From contig JAOPYK010000231.1 of assembly GCA_025964695.1 (NCBI GenBank), forward strand, positions 1 to 64,000: a stretch of 64,000 bases of DNA. The letters run 5' to 3'. This DNA is from Streptosporangiaceae bacterium (GTDB lineage Bacteria; Actinomycetota; Actinomycetes; Streptosporangiales; Streptosporangiaceae). Every line of letters begins with the position of its first letter. Within the stretch, counting starts at the first letter, position 1. The position numbers were made by a program, and so were the translations under genes. Of the stretch, positions 51,052 through 60,436 are shown piece by piece. Under the pieces are notes generated by a model. The model ran no database searches. It was not told where the DNA came from and saw nothing but the letters and a program-made list of their open reading frames with translations.

Positions 51052-51957
51052 ATGCGGATTCTCCGGACCCCTCCCGAGCGCTTCCACGCCCTCCCCGACT
51101 TCCCGTACGAGCCTCGTCATGCCGACGTGCCCGACCAGGACGGCGGCACGTTGCGGATGGCCTACGTCGACGAGGGCACGGGCCCGGTGGTGCTGCTGCT
51201 GCACGGTGAGCCGTCGTGGTCTTTCCTCTACCGGCACGTCCTGCGGATATTGGTGGACGCGGGACTGCGTGTGGTCGTCCCGGACCTGGTCGGGTTCGGC
51301 CGTTCCGACAAGCCCGCCGAGGTCACCGACCACACCTACGCCCGGCACATCGAGTGGACGCGTTCGCTCGTCTTCGACGTACTGGATCTGCGGGAGGTGA
51401 CGCTGGTCGGACAGGACTGGGGCGGACTGATCGGGCTCCGGCTGGCCGTCGAGAACCCCGACCGTTTCGCCCGGCTCGTCGCGGCCAACACCGGGCTCCC
51501 CACCGGCGACTTCCCCATGCCGGAGACCTGGCTGCGGTTCCGTCAGGCGGTGCGGACCGCACCGGCCTTCGACATCGCCCGCGGCATCCAGTCCGGCTGC
51601 CAGACCGTGCTGACCGACGAGGTGAAGGCCGCCTACGAGGCGCCGTTCCCGGACGAGTCCTTCAAGGCCGGTCCGAGGGCCATGCCGGGGCTGGTGCCCG
51701 CCGAGCCCGACGACCCGGAGGCACCCGCCAACCGGCTGGCCTGGGACGTGCTGAAGCAGTGGTCGAAACCGTTCCTGGTGGCCTTCAGTGACAAGGACCC
51801 GATCACCGGTCCGATGGCGCCGCTCTTCACCGGGCTGATCCCGGGCGCACAGGGCCGGACCCATCCCACGCTCGAGGGTGCCGGGCACTTCCTGCAGGAG
51901 GACGCCGGCGAACGGCTCGGCCGGGAGATCGCCTCCTTCGTCCGGGAGACCGCGTGA
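51052..51957 (+). CDS. Haloalkane dehalogenase
   Basis: A 301-residue alpha/beta hydrolase of the haloalkane dehalogenase HLD-I type. HGEPSW at 51-56 provides the halide-site Glu/Trp, the nucleophile is Asp122 in VGQDWGG with Trp123 next to it, Asp247 or Asp249 (FSDKDP) is the acid, and His279 (GAGHFLQED) is the base. These residues identify a dehalogenase better than an epoxide hydrolase. It converts alkyl halides to alcohols and halide. The ATG at 51052 is preferred; the frame upstream is antisense to the helicase. No other degradation genes are near. Confidence 0.88.
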   Translation: MRILRTPPERFHALPDFPYEPRHADVPDQDGGTLRMAYVDEGTGPVVLLLHGEPSWSFLYRHVLRILVDAGLRVVVPDLVGFGRSDKPAEVTDHTYARHIEWTRSLVFDVLDLREVTLVGQDWGGLIGLRLAVENPDRFARLVAANTGLPTGDFPMPETWLRFRQAVRTAPAFDIARGIQSGCQTVLTDEVKAAYEAPFPDESFKAGPRAMPGLVPAEPDDPEAPANRLAWDVLKQWSKPFLVAFSDKDPITGPMAPLFTGLIPGAQGRTHPTLEGAGHFLQEDAGERLGREIASFVRETA

Positions 51958-52242
51958 CCGAGCGGCTGCTGCCCGGCCTCGATGCCGGACCTCCCCGCGC
52001 GCACGACGCGCGGTACCGCCCGGGACGCGAAACGGGCGACCAGGCTGTCCAGCACCGTTCGGGACGGCCGCACTGAGCAGGACACACTCCCGCTCAGCGA
52101 ATAGGAACGGTGTCCGTGGAGCACACAGCGGTGGAGAGCTCTGGGCCCACCTGCGAGGAGTGATCTCAGACGGTCGCGGCGGAAACGGCGGCTTCGCCAG
52201 AGGGGCCGCGATCATCCCGGTCCGTCAATACCGGCGGTGGCG

Positions 52243-54678
52243 TCAGGGTCGGCGGCTCATGCGGACGGTCAGTTCGTCGCTGGCGGCACGGACGTCGTCG
52301 GCCATCACGGTGGTCAGATCCGTCATCGTGGCGCCATCACCCAGCTCGGCGACCCGCACGTCGCGGAAGGCGGCCGCCTTCTCGTACACGGAGCGGGCGA
52401 ACCGCCCGTTGCCGAGCTCGTCGATCCAGCCGCGCCCGCACACCCGCTGGAAGATCCCGGCCAGATGGTCGAGCGCCGCTTCGTCCCAGTTGTCGCCGCC
52501 CGCCGTCGCGATCAGCTGGGCGATCTCCAGCAGCTCGTCCGGCCCGTACCCGGGGAACTCGACCCGGGCGTCGAACCTCGAGGCCAGCCCCGGGTTGGAG
52601 TGCAGGAACCGTTCCATGTCGGCGGGATAGCCGGCCAGCACGATCACCAGCCGCTCCCGGTCGTCCTCGGCCCGTTTCAGCAAGGTCTGCACGGCCTCCG
52701 CACCGAAGGCGTCGCCGCCGGAGTAGCCGGCGCCGGCGAGTGAGTACGCCTCGTCGATGAACAGCACCCCGCCCAGGGCGGAGTCGATGACCTTGCTGGT
52801 CTTGATGGCCGTGGAGCCGAGATGGTCGCCGACCAGGTCGGCCCGCTGCGCCTCGACGACCTCGGGCCGGGCCAGCAGCCCCAGCGCGGCGAAGATCCCG
52901 CCGAGCGCCCGGGCGACGGTGGTCTTGCCGGTGCCCGGCGGCCCGGTGAAGACGAAGTGCCGCATCGGCGGCTGGGCGACCAGGCCCTGCTGAGTCCGCA
53001 GCTGGGCCACCCGCAGCTGCGCGGTGATCTCGTGCACCTGCCGCTTCACCGGTGCGAGCCCGACCATCGAGTCCAGCGAGGCCAGTGCCTCGTCCAGGGT
53101 CGGGGTGTCGGCGTAACCGCGGTAACGTTCGGTGACCTCGGTGAAGGCCGCCTCCACGTCCTCCGCGCCGAGGGTGACCAGCTCCTCGGGTGAGGGCCGA
53201 TGGTCGCCCTCGACGATCCTCATGTCCCGCGCCCGCGCCGCCGCCTCGGTGAGGGACCGCACGAACCGGCCGTTGCCGAGCTCGTCGATGATGCCCCGCC
53301 GCCATACGCCCTCAAAACGACTGGTCAGCCGGACGCGGGCCTCGGCCGAGAGCCGGTCGTCGCGCAGCTCGGTGAGCCGGTCGGCGATCTCCAGCAGTTC
53401 GATCGGCCGATAGGACGGGAATCGCACCCGGGTGCCGAAACGGGAGGCCAGCCCGGGGTTGGAGTCCAGGAACTCCTCCATCTGCTGCTCGTAGCCGGCC
53501 ATGATGATGACGAGGTTGTCGCGATCGTCCTCTGCCCGCTTGAGCAAGGTCTGCACGGCCTCGTTGCCGAACCGGTCGGGCTGGCCCTCCCCGGCGTTGA
53601 CCAGCCCGTACGCCTCGTCGATGAACAGCACGCCGCCGAGCGCGGTGTCGACCAGCCGGTTGGTCTTGAGGGCGGTGGCTCCTAGATACTCACCGACGAG
53701 GTCGGCCCGCTGGGCCTCGACGACGGTCGCGCTGGGCAGCAGCCCGAAAGCGTAGAAGATCTTGGCCAGCACGCGGGCGACGGTCGTCTTGCCGGTGCCG
53801 GAGGGCCCGACGAACACGAAATGCCGCATCGGCTTCTCGGTCGGCACCCCGGCCTCGGCCCGCAGGTGTGCGGCCTCGATCGTCGCGGCGATCGACCGCA
53901 CCTGGCGTTTCACCGGAGCCAGGCCGATCATGCCCTCGAGCTCACCGAGCGCCTCGTCGACCGAGATCTGCGCGGGTGGCTCGGTGCCGGCATCCTCCCC
54001 GAGGTCGGCTCGCTGGTCGTAGCCCGCCTGCGTCGCGGCTGGAACTCCGGGGACGCCGGGGACGTTCGCCTGCCGGGGTGGGGACTCCGGTGGGTCGGCC
54101 TCCTGCACCCAGCCGGTCTCGTAGGCGTCGGCGGACACCACCCGCCGGGCCTGGTCCCACCGGTAGGCGAGCAGCAGCAGAGCGGCCAGCCAGGCCGGCG
54201 CCACATGCAACCGTGGCAGCGGACCCGCCGTGGCCGCGGCCATCACACCGGCGCCGGTGAGCGCCACCAGGGTCGTACGCCACGGCACGTACCCGCGCAG
54301 CCGGAGCGCCACGAACGCGACCGGCAGGGCCAGCAGCGCGAGCCCCACCGCCTGGTACTCCTGCTTCGGGAACAACCTGCCCAGCGGCACGCACACGACG
54401 AGCCAGCACGCGACGACGCTGATGGTGGCCATGTTGGCGGGAGAGCGCAGGGTGAGATCGAGGACGGCGAGCAGGACCGCGGCGAAGACCACCGTGCTGA
54501 CGATGGGCCAGTTGCCCACCACCGCCGCCGTGGTGGCCAAGGCGAGGATCATCAATCCGGCCAGTCGCCGCAGACCCGGTTGAATTTTGAAATACCGACC
54601 GCGTGCGCGTGCGAACACGTCCCGCGCCGCGGCCCCTGCCGCCGGGCGGGAACGGGATCCTCCGAACTGTCGCATCAT
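52243..54678 (-). CDS. Membrane-anchored tandem CbxX/CfqX-type AAA+ ATPase (EccA-like)
   Basis: An 811-residue protein when started at 54678 (GTG at 54762 would add 28 residues). Residues about 40-190 hold five or six transmembrane helices. Two AAA+ modules of the CbxX/CfqX (EccA) type follow: the first around 310 (GPSGTGKTTVAR, then LFIDEAYGL) and the second around 590 (GPPGTGKTTVAR, then LFIDEAYSL). Both have the linker SNPGLASRF...RVxFP and the IDELGNGRF sensor-2 region. EccA proteins serve type VII secretion and act as hexameric chaperones; the fusion to a membrane domain and the duplication are unusual. No esx gene is in the window. Confidence 0.85.
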   Translation of the reverse strand: MMRQFGGSRSRPAAGAAARDVFARARGRYFKIQPGLRRLAGLMILALATTAAVVGNWPIVSTVVFAAVLLAVLDLTLRSPANMATISVVACWLVVCVPLGRLFPKQEYQAVGLALLALPVAFVALRLRGYVPWRTTLVALTGAGVMAAATAGPLPRLHVAPAWLAALLLLAYRWDQARRVVSADAYETGWVQEADPPESPPRQANVPGVPGVPAATQAGYDQRADLGEDAGTEPPAQISVDEALGELEGMIGLAPVKRQVRSIAATIEAAHLRAEAGVPTEKPMRHFVFVGPSGTGKTTVARVLAKIFYAFGLLPSATVVEAQRADLVGEYLGATALKTNRLVDTALGGVLFIDEAYGLVNAGEGQPDRFGNEAVQTLLKRAEDDRDNLVIIMAGYEQQMEEFLDSNPGLASRFGTRVRFPSYRPIELLEIADRLTELRDDRLSAEARVRLTSRFEGVWRRGIIDELGNGRFVRSLTEAAARARDMRIVEGDHRPSPEELVTLGAEDVEAAFTEVTERYRGYADTPTLDEALASLDSMVGLAPVKRQVHEITAQLRVAQLRTQQGLVAQPPMRHFVFTGPPGTGKTTVARALGGIFAALGLLARPEVVEAQRADLVGDHLGSTAIKTSKVIDSALGGVLFIDEAYSLAGAGYSGGDAFGAEAVQTLLKRAEDDRERLVIVLAGYPADMERFLHSNPGLASRFDARVEFPGYGPDELLEIAQLIATAGGDNWDEAALDHLAGIFQRVCGRGWIDELGNGRFARSVYEKAAAFRDVRVAELGDGATMTDLTTVMADDVRAASDELTVRMSRRP

Positions 54679-54936
54679 CTGCTGTATAACCCAGGATCCT
54701 GCCCCATCGGCAGGGCGAAAACCCGATCGCCGCACTGGGGACCATTTTTCATCAGCGGGCACTCCGGCGGGACATTTGTACTGCCGAGGAACGGATTCTC
54801 GGCTCTGCCCCCACGGACCCGGCGTTTTCTACCGTTCATGACATGAGAGACGACGCCGTGACCTTCACCAGGGCGACCAAGAGCAACGGCTGGCTGTAAC
54901 CGTCTCCGCGCCCGCGAGGTCACGGCCGAGCGGGGC

Positions 54937-55797
54937 TCAGGCGGTGTGGAAGCGGAGGCGCTGGCCGGGACGCAACTGGGCGGCCACCGGCAGGTCGGCC
55001 GAGGCCAGCACGGCGATCACCGGATAGCCCCCGGTCGTGGGGTGGTCGGCCAGGAAGATGATGGGCAGCCCGTCCGGCGGGACCTGGAGGGCGCCGGTCG
55101 GCATGCCCTCGCTGGGGAGTTCCCCGTCACGGCCCCGGCGCAGCACCGGCCCCTGGAGCCGCACGCCGACCCTGTTGCTCCGCGCCGTCACCTCGTACGG
55201 CTCGCGGGTGAGCGTGGCGAGCGCGTCCGCGGTGAACCAGTCGTCCCGCGGCCCCGCCACGATCCGCAGCGTCGGCAGGCCGGCCAGCGGCCGCACCGGC
55301 GCCACGTCGACGCTGATATCGCTCAGCGACGCGACCACCTGGGAGGGGCCGATGGGGAGCAGGTCGCCGGGGGAGAGGGCGGGTGGCCCCAGCCCGGATA
55401 GCAGATCGGCGGAGCGGCTGCCCAGCACGGGCTCCACCGCGAGGCCGCCGCGGACCGCCAGATAGGTGCGGACGCCGGCGACCGGCGTGCCGAATTCGAT
55501 CGACGCGCCGGCCTCGACATGGCAGGGCGCGTTCATGCCGAGGGCCCGGCCGTCGGCGCTCACCGTCAGCGGCGCGCCGGTCACGGCGATCCAGGACGGT
55601 TCGCGGAACCGTAGCGAGGCGCCGCCGAAGGTCAACTCCAGGCCGGCGGCGTCCTCGGGATTGCCGACCAGCCGGTTGGCCAGCCGCAGGCTCGGGCCGT
55701 CGGCCGCCCCCGAGTGCGGCACCCCCAGATGCGCGTAGCCGGGACGGCCCAGATCCTGCACCGTGGCCAGCGGCCCCGGACCGACCACCTCGATCAT
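54937..55797 (-). CDS. pxpC: 5-oxoprolinase subunit C
   Basis: A 286-residue protein of the biotin-dependent carboxyltransferase/PxpC family. PxpABC together hydrolyse 5-oxoproline to glutamate with ATP. Typical stretches: VVGPGPLATVQDLGRPGYAHLGVPHSGAADG and RSNRVGVRLQGP. The ATG at 55797 has GGAGAGGAGG upstream. A GTG at 55857 that overlaps the pxpB stop by 4 bp is less likely. Last gene of the pxp operon. Confidence 0.92.
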   Translation of the reverse strand: MIEVVGPGPLATVQDLGRPGYAHLGVPHSGAADGPSLRLANRLVGNPEDAAGLELTFGGASLRFREPSWIAVTGAPLTVSADGRALGMNAPCHVEAGASIEFGTPVAGVRTYLAVRGGLAVEPVLGSRSADLLSGLGPPALSPGDLLPIGPSQVVASLSDISVDVAPVRPLAGLPTLRIVAGPRDDWFTADALATLTREPYEVTARSNRVGVRLQGPVLRRGRDGELPSEGMPTGALQVPPDGLPIIFLADHPTTGGYPVIAVLASADLPVAAQLRPGQRLRFHTA

Positions 55798-55853
55798 CGC
55801 GGCCTCCTCTCCCTCAACATGATCGTGCAGTCGATCGGCGGGCGAATGCGCGA

Positions 55854-56489
55854 TCACGGCGGAGGCGGGGCCGGGCGAGGGCTGAAGCGGACGCGGGTGC
55901 CGGGCTGGAGCGCCGAAGGCGGCTCACGGTGAGTGTCCCAGAGAGTGACATCGGTCCTGCCCAGCAGCCGCCAGCCACCAGGCGACGCGGCGGGATAGAC
56001 CGCGGCGTAGGGTCCCGCGATCGCGACGGACCCGGCCGGCACGACGGTGCGCGGAGTCTCCAGACGAGGTAGGTGCAGCACGGGGTCGAGTCCGGTCAGA
56101 TAAGCGAAACCAGGCGCGAACCCCAGGTAGGCGACGGTGTACGACCCGGCCGCGTGACGCGCGATCAGTTCGTCGCGGGAGAGGCCGGTCAGCGAGGCCG
56201 CCTCCTCGAGATCCTCACCGTCGTAGTCCACCGTGATGGTGACCGGCGCCACCTCCGAGGCGGAGGACTCCGGCAGCGGCAGTGCGGGCAGCGCGCCGGC
56301 CAGCCGGTCCAGGTCGCAGTGGCCGGGCTCGGTCACCACCAGCACGGTGCCCGCCCCAGGCACGACGTCCACCACCCCGGGAATCCGCGCCGCTCGCACG
56401 GCGGCCTGCAACCGGTGCGCCATCGCCTGATCATCCGTCTCCACCAGCAACGCCGCGTCGCCGGCCCTGCGTACCTTCATGGTGTCCAT
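55854..56489 (-). CDS. pxpB: 5-oxoprolinase subunit B
   Basis: A 211-residue KipI/PxpB-family protein (DVVPGAGTVLVVT, then YTVAYLGFAPGFAYLTGLDPVLHLPRLETPRTVVPAGSVAIAG). It joins PxpC in the carboxyl-transferase-like part of 5-oxoprolinase. Either ATG 56489 or ATG 56480 may be the start; both lie just past GGAG. It is 28 bp downstream of pxpA. Confidence 0.92.
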   Translation of the reverse strand: MDTMKVRRAGDAALLVETDDQAMAHRLQAAVRAARIPGVVDVVPGAGTVLVVTEPGHCDLDRLAGALPALPLPESSASEVAPVTITVDYDGEDLEEAASLTGLSRDELIARHAAGSYTVAYLGFAPGFAYLTGLDPVLHLPRLETPRTVVPAGSVAIAGPYAAVYPAASPGGWRLLGRTDVTLWDTHREPPSALQPGTRVRFSPRPAPPPP

Positions 56490-56517
56490 CTCCGTCCTGG
56501 ACCCGCGGGCGGCGGGC

Positions 56518-57273
56518 TCATGAGGCGAAGGGACGCAGGACGATACCCGCCTCCGTGAGGCCGGTGCGGACGGCGTGTGCGATCTCCACCGCACCCGGAG
56601 TGTCGCCGTGCACGCAGATCGAGCGGGCGCTCAACGGCACGGGGGTGCCGTCGGCGGCGACCACGACTCCGTCCACGGCCATCCGGACCGCCCGGGCCGC
56701 CACCTCGCCGGGGTCATGGATCACTGCGCCCGGCTCGCGCCGGGACACCAGGGTCCCGGCCGCCGTGTAGGCGCGATCGGCGTAGCACTCCGCAACGACG
56801 GTGAGATTCCCGGCCGCCTCGTACACCGCCGAGCCCGGAAGGGTCAGGATCGGCAGCGACGGATCATAGACGCGCACGGCGGCGACGACGGCCGCCGCCT
56901 GGGCCGGGTCGCGGACGATCCGGTTGTACAGCGCGCCGTGCGGCTTCACATAACCCACCCGCCCGCCAGAGATCCGGGCGATGCCGTCGAGGGCGGCCAG
57001 CTGATAGAGCACCTCGGCCGTGAGCTCTTCCGGTGCCACGTCCATCTCCCGGCGGCCGAACCCGGCCAGATCCCGGTAGGACACCTGCGCTCCGATCATC
57101 ACGCCCCGCGCGACCGCCGCCTCGCAGGTACGCCGCATGATCAGCGGATCGCCGGCATGGTACCCGCAGGCCACGTTGGCGCTCGTCACCACGGCGAGCA
57201 GCGCCTCGTCGTCGCCGAGCCGCCACACGCCGAACCCCTCACCGAGATCCGCGTTGATGTCGATCATCCCCAT
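56518..57273 (-). CDS. pxpA: 5-oxoprolinase subunit A (LamB/YcsF family)
   Basis: A 251-residue LamB/YcsF protein. The opening MIDINADLGEGFG, the motif ANVACGYHAGDP and the RxGYVKPHGALYN stretch are characteristic. It phosphorylates or positions 5-oxoproline in the PxpABC reaction. Start at ATG 57273, with AGGTGGAG upstream, is clear because the family begins IDLNADLGEG. It is 13 bp downstream of the DUF1445 gene, so the four genes form one operon. Confidence 0.94.
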   Translation of the reverse strand: MGMIDINADLGEGFGVWRLGDDEALLAVVTSANVACGYHAGDPLIMRRTCEAAVARGVMIGAQVSYRDLAGFGRREMDVAPEELTAEVLYQLAALDGIARISGGRVGYVKPHGALYNRIVRDPAQAAAVVAAVRVYDPSLPILTLPGSAVYEAAGNLTVVAECYADRAYTAAGTLVSRREPGAVIHDPGEVAARAVRMAVDGVVVAADGTPVPLSARSICVHGDTPGAVEIAHAVRTGLTEAGIVLRPFAS

Positions 57274-57286
57274 GGCTCCACCTGTA

Positions 57287-58081
57287 TCACCCGGCCGGCA
57301 GATCCGCGTGATCGGTAATGAACATCCGCCCTGGGGCGTGCGTGACGGCGTACGGGACCTTGCTCGCCATGACCGCGGCCTGCGGAGTGACCCCGCACGC
57401 CCAGAAGACCGGTACGTCCCCCTCCTCGAACACCACCGGATCGCCGAAGTCCGGCCGGGTGACATCGGTGATCCCCAGCTCCGAAGGGTCCCCGATGTGG
57501 ACGGGACGGCCGTGCATCACCGGATAGCGGGCGCTCACCTCGACGGCGGTGTCCACCAGTGCGGATGGCACCGGCCGCATCGATACCACGAGCGGCCCGG
57601 TGAGGACTCCCGCGGGCCTGCACAGGTGGTCGGTGACGTACATCGGCACGTTGCCGCCCTGTTCCACATGCCTTACCGGTACTCCGGCCGTCGCCAGCGC
57701 GGTCTCGAAGCTGAAACTACAGCCGATGAGGAACGCGACCAGGTCGTCCCGCCAGTACTCGGTGGCGTCGGGCACCTCGGCAACCAGGACGCCGTCGGTG
57801 TAGACCCGGTAGGCGGGCAGATCGGTACGCAGATCGGCGGTCTCGGCCAGGTCACCCGGATGTGGGTCCCCCGGGTCGGTCACCGCCAGCACCGGGCACG
57901 GAGCGGGATTGCGGTAGGCGAACAGCAGGGCGTCGAAGGCGAGTTCGCGCGGGACGGCCAGCAGATTGGCCTGCGCGTACCCACGGCACCAGCCGCTGGT
58001 AGTGACCGGCATGGTGCCGGTACGAAAGAGCGCGCGGGCCTGGCCGGGGGTGAGGACCGCAGGCTGCTCGGGGAAGCTCAT
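57287..58081 (-). CDS. DUF1445 putative hydro-lyase / D-glutamate cyclase-like
   Basis: A 264-residue protein of the DUF1445 (YcsI) family. The mammalian homologue converts D-glutamate to 5-oxo-D-proline. Typical features: [13 protein letters not shown] near residue 30, [20 protein letters not shown], and the end [11 protein letters not shown]. With pxpABC it forms the usual bacterial set (B. subtilis ycsF-ycsI-kipI-kipA). The start may be 58081 or 58099. It heads the operon; the small gene at 58110 lies 28 bp before it, so readthrough is likely. Confidence 0.9.
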   Translation of the reverse strand: MSFPEQPAVLTPGQARALFRTGTMPVTTSGWCRGYAQANLLAVPRELAFDALLFAYRNPAPCPVLAVTDPGDPHPGDLAETADLRTDLPAYRVYTDGVLVAEVPDATEYWRDDLVAFLIGCSFSFETALATAGVPVRHVEQGGNVPMYVTDHLCRPAGVLTGPLVVSMRPVPSALVDTAVEVSARYPVMHGRPVHIGDPSELGITDVTRPDFGDPVVFEEGDVPVFWACGVTPQAAVMASKVPYAVTHAPGRMFITDHADLPAG

Positions 58082-58109
58082 AGCAGGGAGCATGCCCATT
58101 CGGCCGCGC

Positions 58110-58475
58110 TCAGATCAGATCTTCCCGTACGTCCTGCAACTCGCCGCGGGGCGCCCACGTTTGGTAGACGCCGCGATCGAACATGTCCAGGCCGAGGGCC
58201 TCGGCGACGGGCGCCTGGCCACCGGTGTACTCCACCCGCACCCAGTCCTCGTGTTCACCCAGCACCTGGAACGGATGGCCCTGCCAGGTGCACCTGGTCT
58301 TCACGTAGGCGAAATGGTCGATCTCGCGGGGAGCGACCACCCGCACGTATCTGCCGGGTGCCGCCTCGGTGAAACCGTCTTCGGCGTCGCCGGCGTACAG
58401 CCGGATCTGATCGCCGTCCGGGCTGGCCTCGTACTCCCTTCCACGCCAGCCGGCATAGAACCCGTCGCGCATCAT
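58110..58475 (-). CDS. Small hypothetical protein linked to TY-Chap/SseB gene
   Basis: A 121-residue protein ([27 protein letters not shown]...). It is beta-rich, with [13 protein letters not shown] at the start and [20 protein letters not shown] later, and no membrane segment. Its start overlaps the stop of the 643-residue gene upstream (ATGA at 58472-58475), so translation is coupled. The fold resembles small immunity or partner proteins beside polymorphic toxins, but I cannot name a family. It is the last gene of the four-gene cluster. Confidence 0.6.
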   Translation of the reverse strand: MMRDGFYAGWRGREYEASPDGDQIRLYAGDAEDGFTEAAPGRYVRVVAPREIDHFAYVKTRCTWQGHPFQVLGEHEDWVRVEYTGGQAPVAEALGLDMFDRGVYQTWAPRGELQDVREDLI

Positions 58476-60403
58476 GCCCCCTGCACCTTGATCCACCGGC
58501 GGTGATCGGTGTCGAAGTAGGCCACAAAGGTGTGGGCGCCGGAGCTGTCGACACGGTACATCTCCGCGCCGTGCGGCAGCCGCTGACTGTCGATCTTGAA
58601 CTCGGGGATGGCCTCGCCTTCGCCGGGCGCGTAGCCCGTGCCGAGGAACGGCGGCTTCTCGACGACCCAGCCGTCGGGGACCTTGCGCATGGCGGCCTCG
58701 TCCTGCCCGCCGTAGGGGGCACGATAGAGCGAGCCCTTCACGACCGGCCAGCGGATCACGTGGACGGTCTCGTCCTGGTCGGAGAACGGTGATCCCTCAT
58801 AGGTCAGACCGAGCCCCCGCACCAGCTGCTCGGGAGTCTCAAGACGCCCGACGTCCTGGACCCGGTGTACATAACCGGCCACCTGGTCGTAGGCGTTCTC
58901 CAGGTAGTGACTCATGTGCTGGTGAGGCACCACTTTCTGCATGATCGTGCGAGCGGTCTTGCGGGGCGCCGGCTCCGCTGGTTCGGGCTCGGGCGCCGGC
59001 TCCTGGCGGCGCTCGGCCGGCGCCGCAGACCGGGAGGGGACTGCCGCGACCGCAAGCCGGAGGTCATCGGCCGCGCCTTCCTCCTCGGCCAGCCGGTTGA
59101 TGGTGTCGGAGTCGATATAGGCCGCGTTCGGCAGTCCCGCGTTGACCGCCAGCCGCCACTCCGGCTTGGGCCAGTTCTTGGCCAGCTCCACGAACGTCGT
59201 CCGGCGATGAAAGCCGGCCTGCCCGCGCAGGGACTGTTCCATGGCGTTCCGCGAGGTGAACGCCAGGACATAGGTCCCGTCGTCGAAGTTGGCCGTGGCG
59301 AACCGCTCGGCTTGGGGATCGCCGGTGGACGGCATCACCAGGTCGGCGAGCAGCAGCAGTTGGAAGTAGGCGCGCTGGTCACCGCGTTCCTTGGCGCCGG
59401 CCAGCAGGGACTCCAGCTCGGCCCCGGACGGCGTGGCGCTTAGTGCCGGGGCCGGCTCCGGGAAGACCGGCCCGGAATGAGCCGGCCCGGGAGGAGCCGG
59501 CGCGGGGCGAGCAGGCCCCGGGTCAGCCGGCGCGGAATGCGCCGGCCCGGGCTGAGCCGATCCGGGCTGAGCCGATCCGGGCTGAGCCGATCCGGGATGG
59601 GCCGGGCCGGGCTGAACCGGCCGGGCCAGGGCGCTCGGCGTGAGGGGTGCCCCGGGGGCCTCGGCGGGGGCCGTCGCGACCGAGAACGCCCCGGCGGAGG
59701 ACACCCCGGCGGGGAACGTCCCGGCCGAGGGGGCCCCGGCGGGGAACGCCCCGGGCGAGGGCGCGACGACGGAGCGACCCGGCACGGCAGGACCGGCAGG
59801 AGCAGCACTTGCAGGACTCACGACGGGCGGGCTCGTGAGGGAGGGTGCTGTGACGGAAGGGGTCGTGCCGGCGGGGGAGTGCGTGGCGGGGATCCGGCCG
59901 GTCCGGGAGGGATCAGCCGACTCGGCGGGCCGCAGCCCGAAGTAGGGAAGCTCGATCGGGCCGTTGTCCGGGCCGTTCTGGTTGGCGTGGTACTCCAGGT
60001 CGAATGGCGAGCGCACGTGGAAGACCTCGTTCAGCGCGGTCGCCATCGCGCCGGCCAGCCGGCCGCAGGCGATCGCCTCCTCGGGCGTGAAATCGTCGAA
60101 CTCGGCGGGTAGCCGGACCTGCCGCCACCAGTTGAGGTGGCCGTCCTGCCCCGGTGGGCGCCAGCCGACCTCGGTCAGCCGCTCCTCCTGCTCCGGCCCG
60201 AGCCGCATCGGCATCGGCAGGAACTCATTGCTCACCACCTCGGCCGACAGCCCCTCGGAGCTGCGCATGGCCTGCACGTAGGGCAAGCCGCCGGGCATCT
60301 GCACGACGAGAAAGGCGCTGTCCGGGAGATGCGTCAACTCACGGGCCAGCCGCTGTACGAACTCGTTCCACTCCACTCGGCTCAATCCTCGCTTGACCGC
60401 CAC
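58472..60403 (-). CDS. TY-Chap-like / SseB domain protein with Pro-Ala linker
   Basis: A 643-residue protein. Residues 10-120 (VEWNEFVQRLARELTHL...) match the actinobacterial TY-Chap N-terminal type, a chaperone-like fold related to YbjN and type III chaperones. Residues about 165-320 are a Pro/Ala/Ser-rich linker with repeats (GSAQP). Residues about 330-435 are an SseB domain (LLAGAKERGDQRAYFQLLLLADLVMP, then TFVELAKNWPKPEWRLAVNAG). A C-terminal beta module (LPHGAEMYRVD) is shared with the next gene. Start is GTG at 60403; a GTG nine codons later aligns better with the paralogue. Function unknown. Confidence 0.72.
   Translation of the reverse strand: MAVKRGLSRVEWNEFVQRLARELTHLPDSAFLVVQMPGGLPYVQAMRSSEGLSAEVVSNEFLPMPMRLGPEQEERLTEVGWRPPGQDGHLNWWRQVRLPAEFDDFTPEEAIACGRLAGAMATALNEVFHVRSPFDLEYHANQNGPDNGPIELPYFGLRPAESADPSRTGRIPATHSPAGTTPSVTAPSLTSPPVVSPASAAPAGPAVPGRSVVAPSPGAFPAGAPSAGTFPAGVSSAGAFSVATAPAEAPGAPLTPSALARPVQPGPAHPGSAQPGSAQPGSAQPGPAHSAPADPGPARPAPAPPGPAHSGPVFPEPAPALSATPSGAELESLLAGAKERGDQRAYFQLLLLADLVMPSTGDPQAERFATANFDDGTYVLAFTSRNAMEQSLRGQAGFHRRTTFVELAKNWPKPEWRLAVNAGLPNAAYIDSDTINRLAEEEGAADDLRLAVAAVPSRSAAPAERRQEPAPEPEPAEPAPRKTARTIMQKVVPHQHMSHYLENAYDQVAGYVHRVQDVGRLETPEQLVRGLGLTYEGSPFSDQDETVHVIRWPVVKGSLYRAPYGGQDEAAMRKVPDGWVVEKPPFLGTGYAPGEGEAIPEFKIDSQRLPHGAEMYRVDSSGAHTFVAYFDTDHRRWIKVQGA
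59551..59595 (-). repeat. Three 15-bp tandem repeats in the linker of the TY-Chap/SseB gene
   Basis: GCTGAGCCGATCCGG occurs three times exactly (59551, 59566, 59581). It encodes the GSAQP repeats in the Pro/Ala-rich linker. Less exact repeats of the same region follow on both sides. Confidence 0.85.
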
Positions 60404-60436
60404 CGCCGGAACACCGTGATCGTCAGAGGGTAGCGG

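Noticed and set aside
54843-54899. 18-codon frame (MRDDAVTFTRATKSNGWL)
   Set aside because: No ribosome site, no family, and no downstream gene on that strand.
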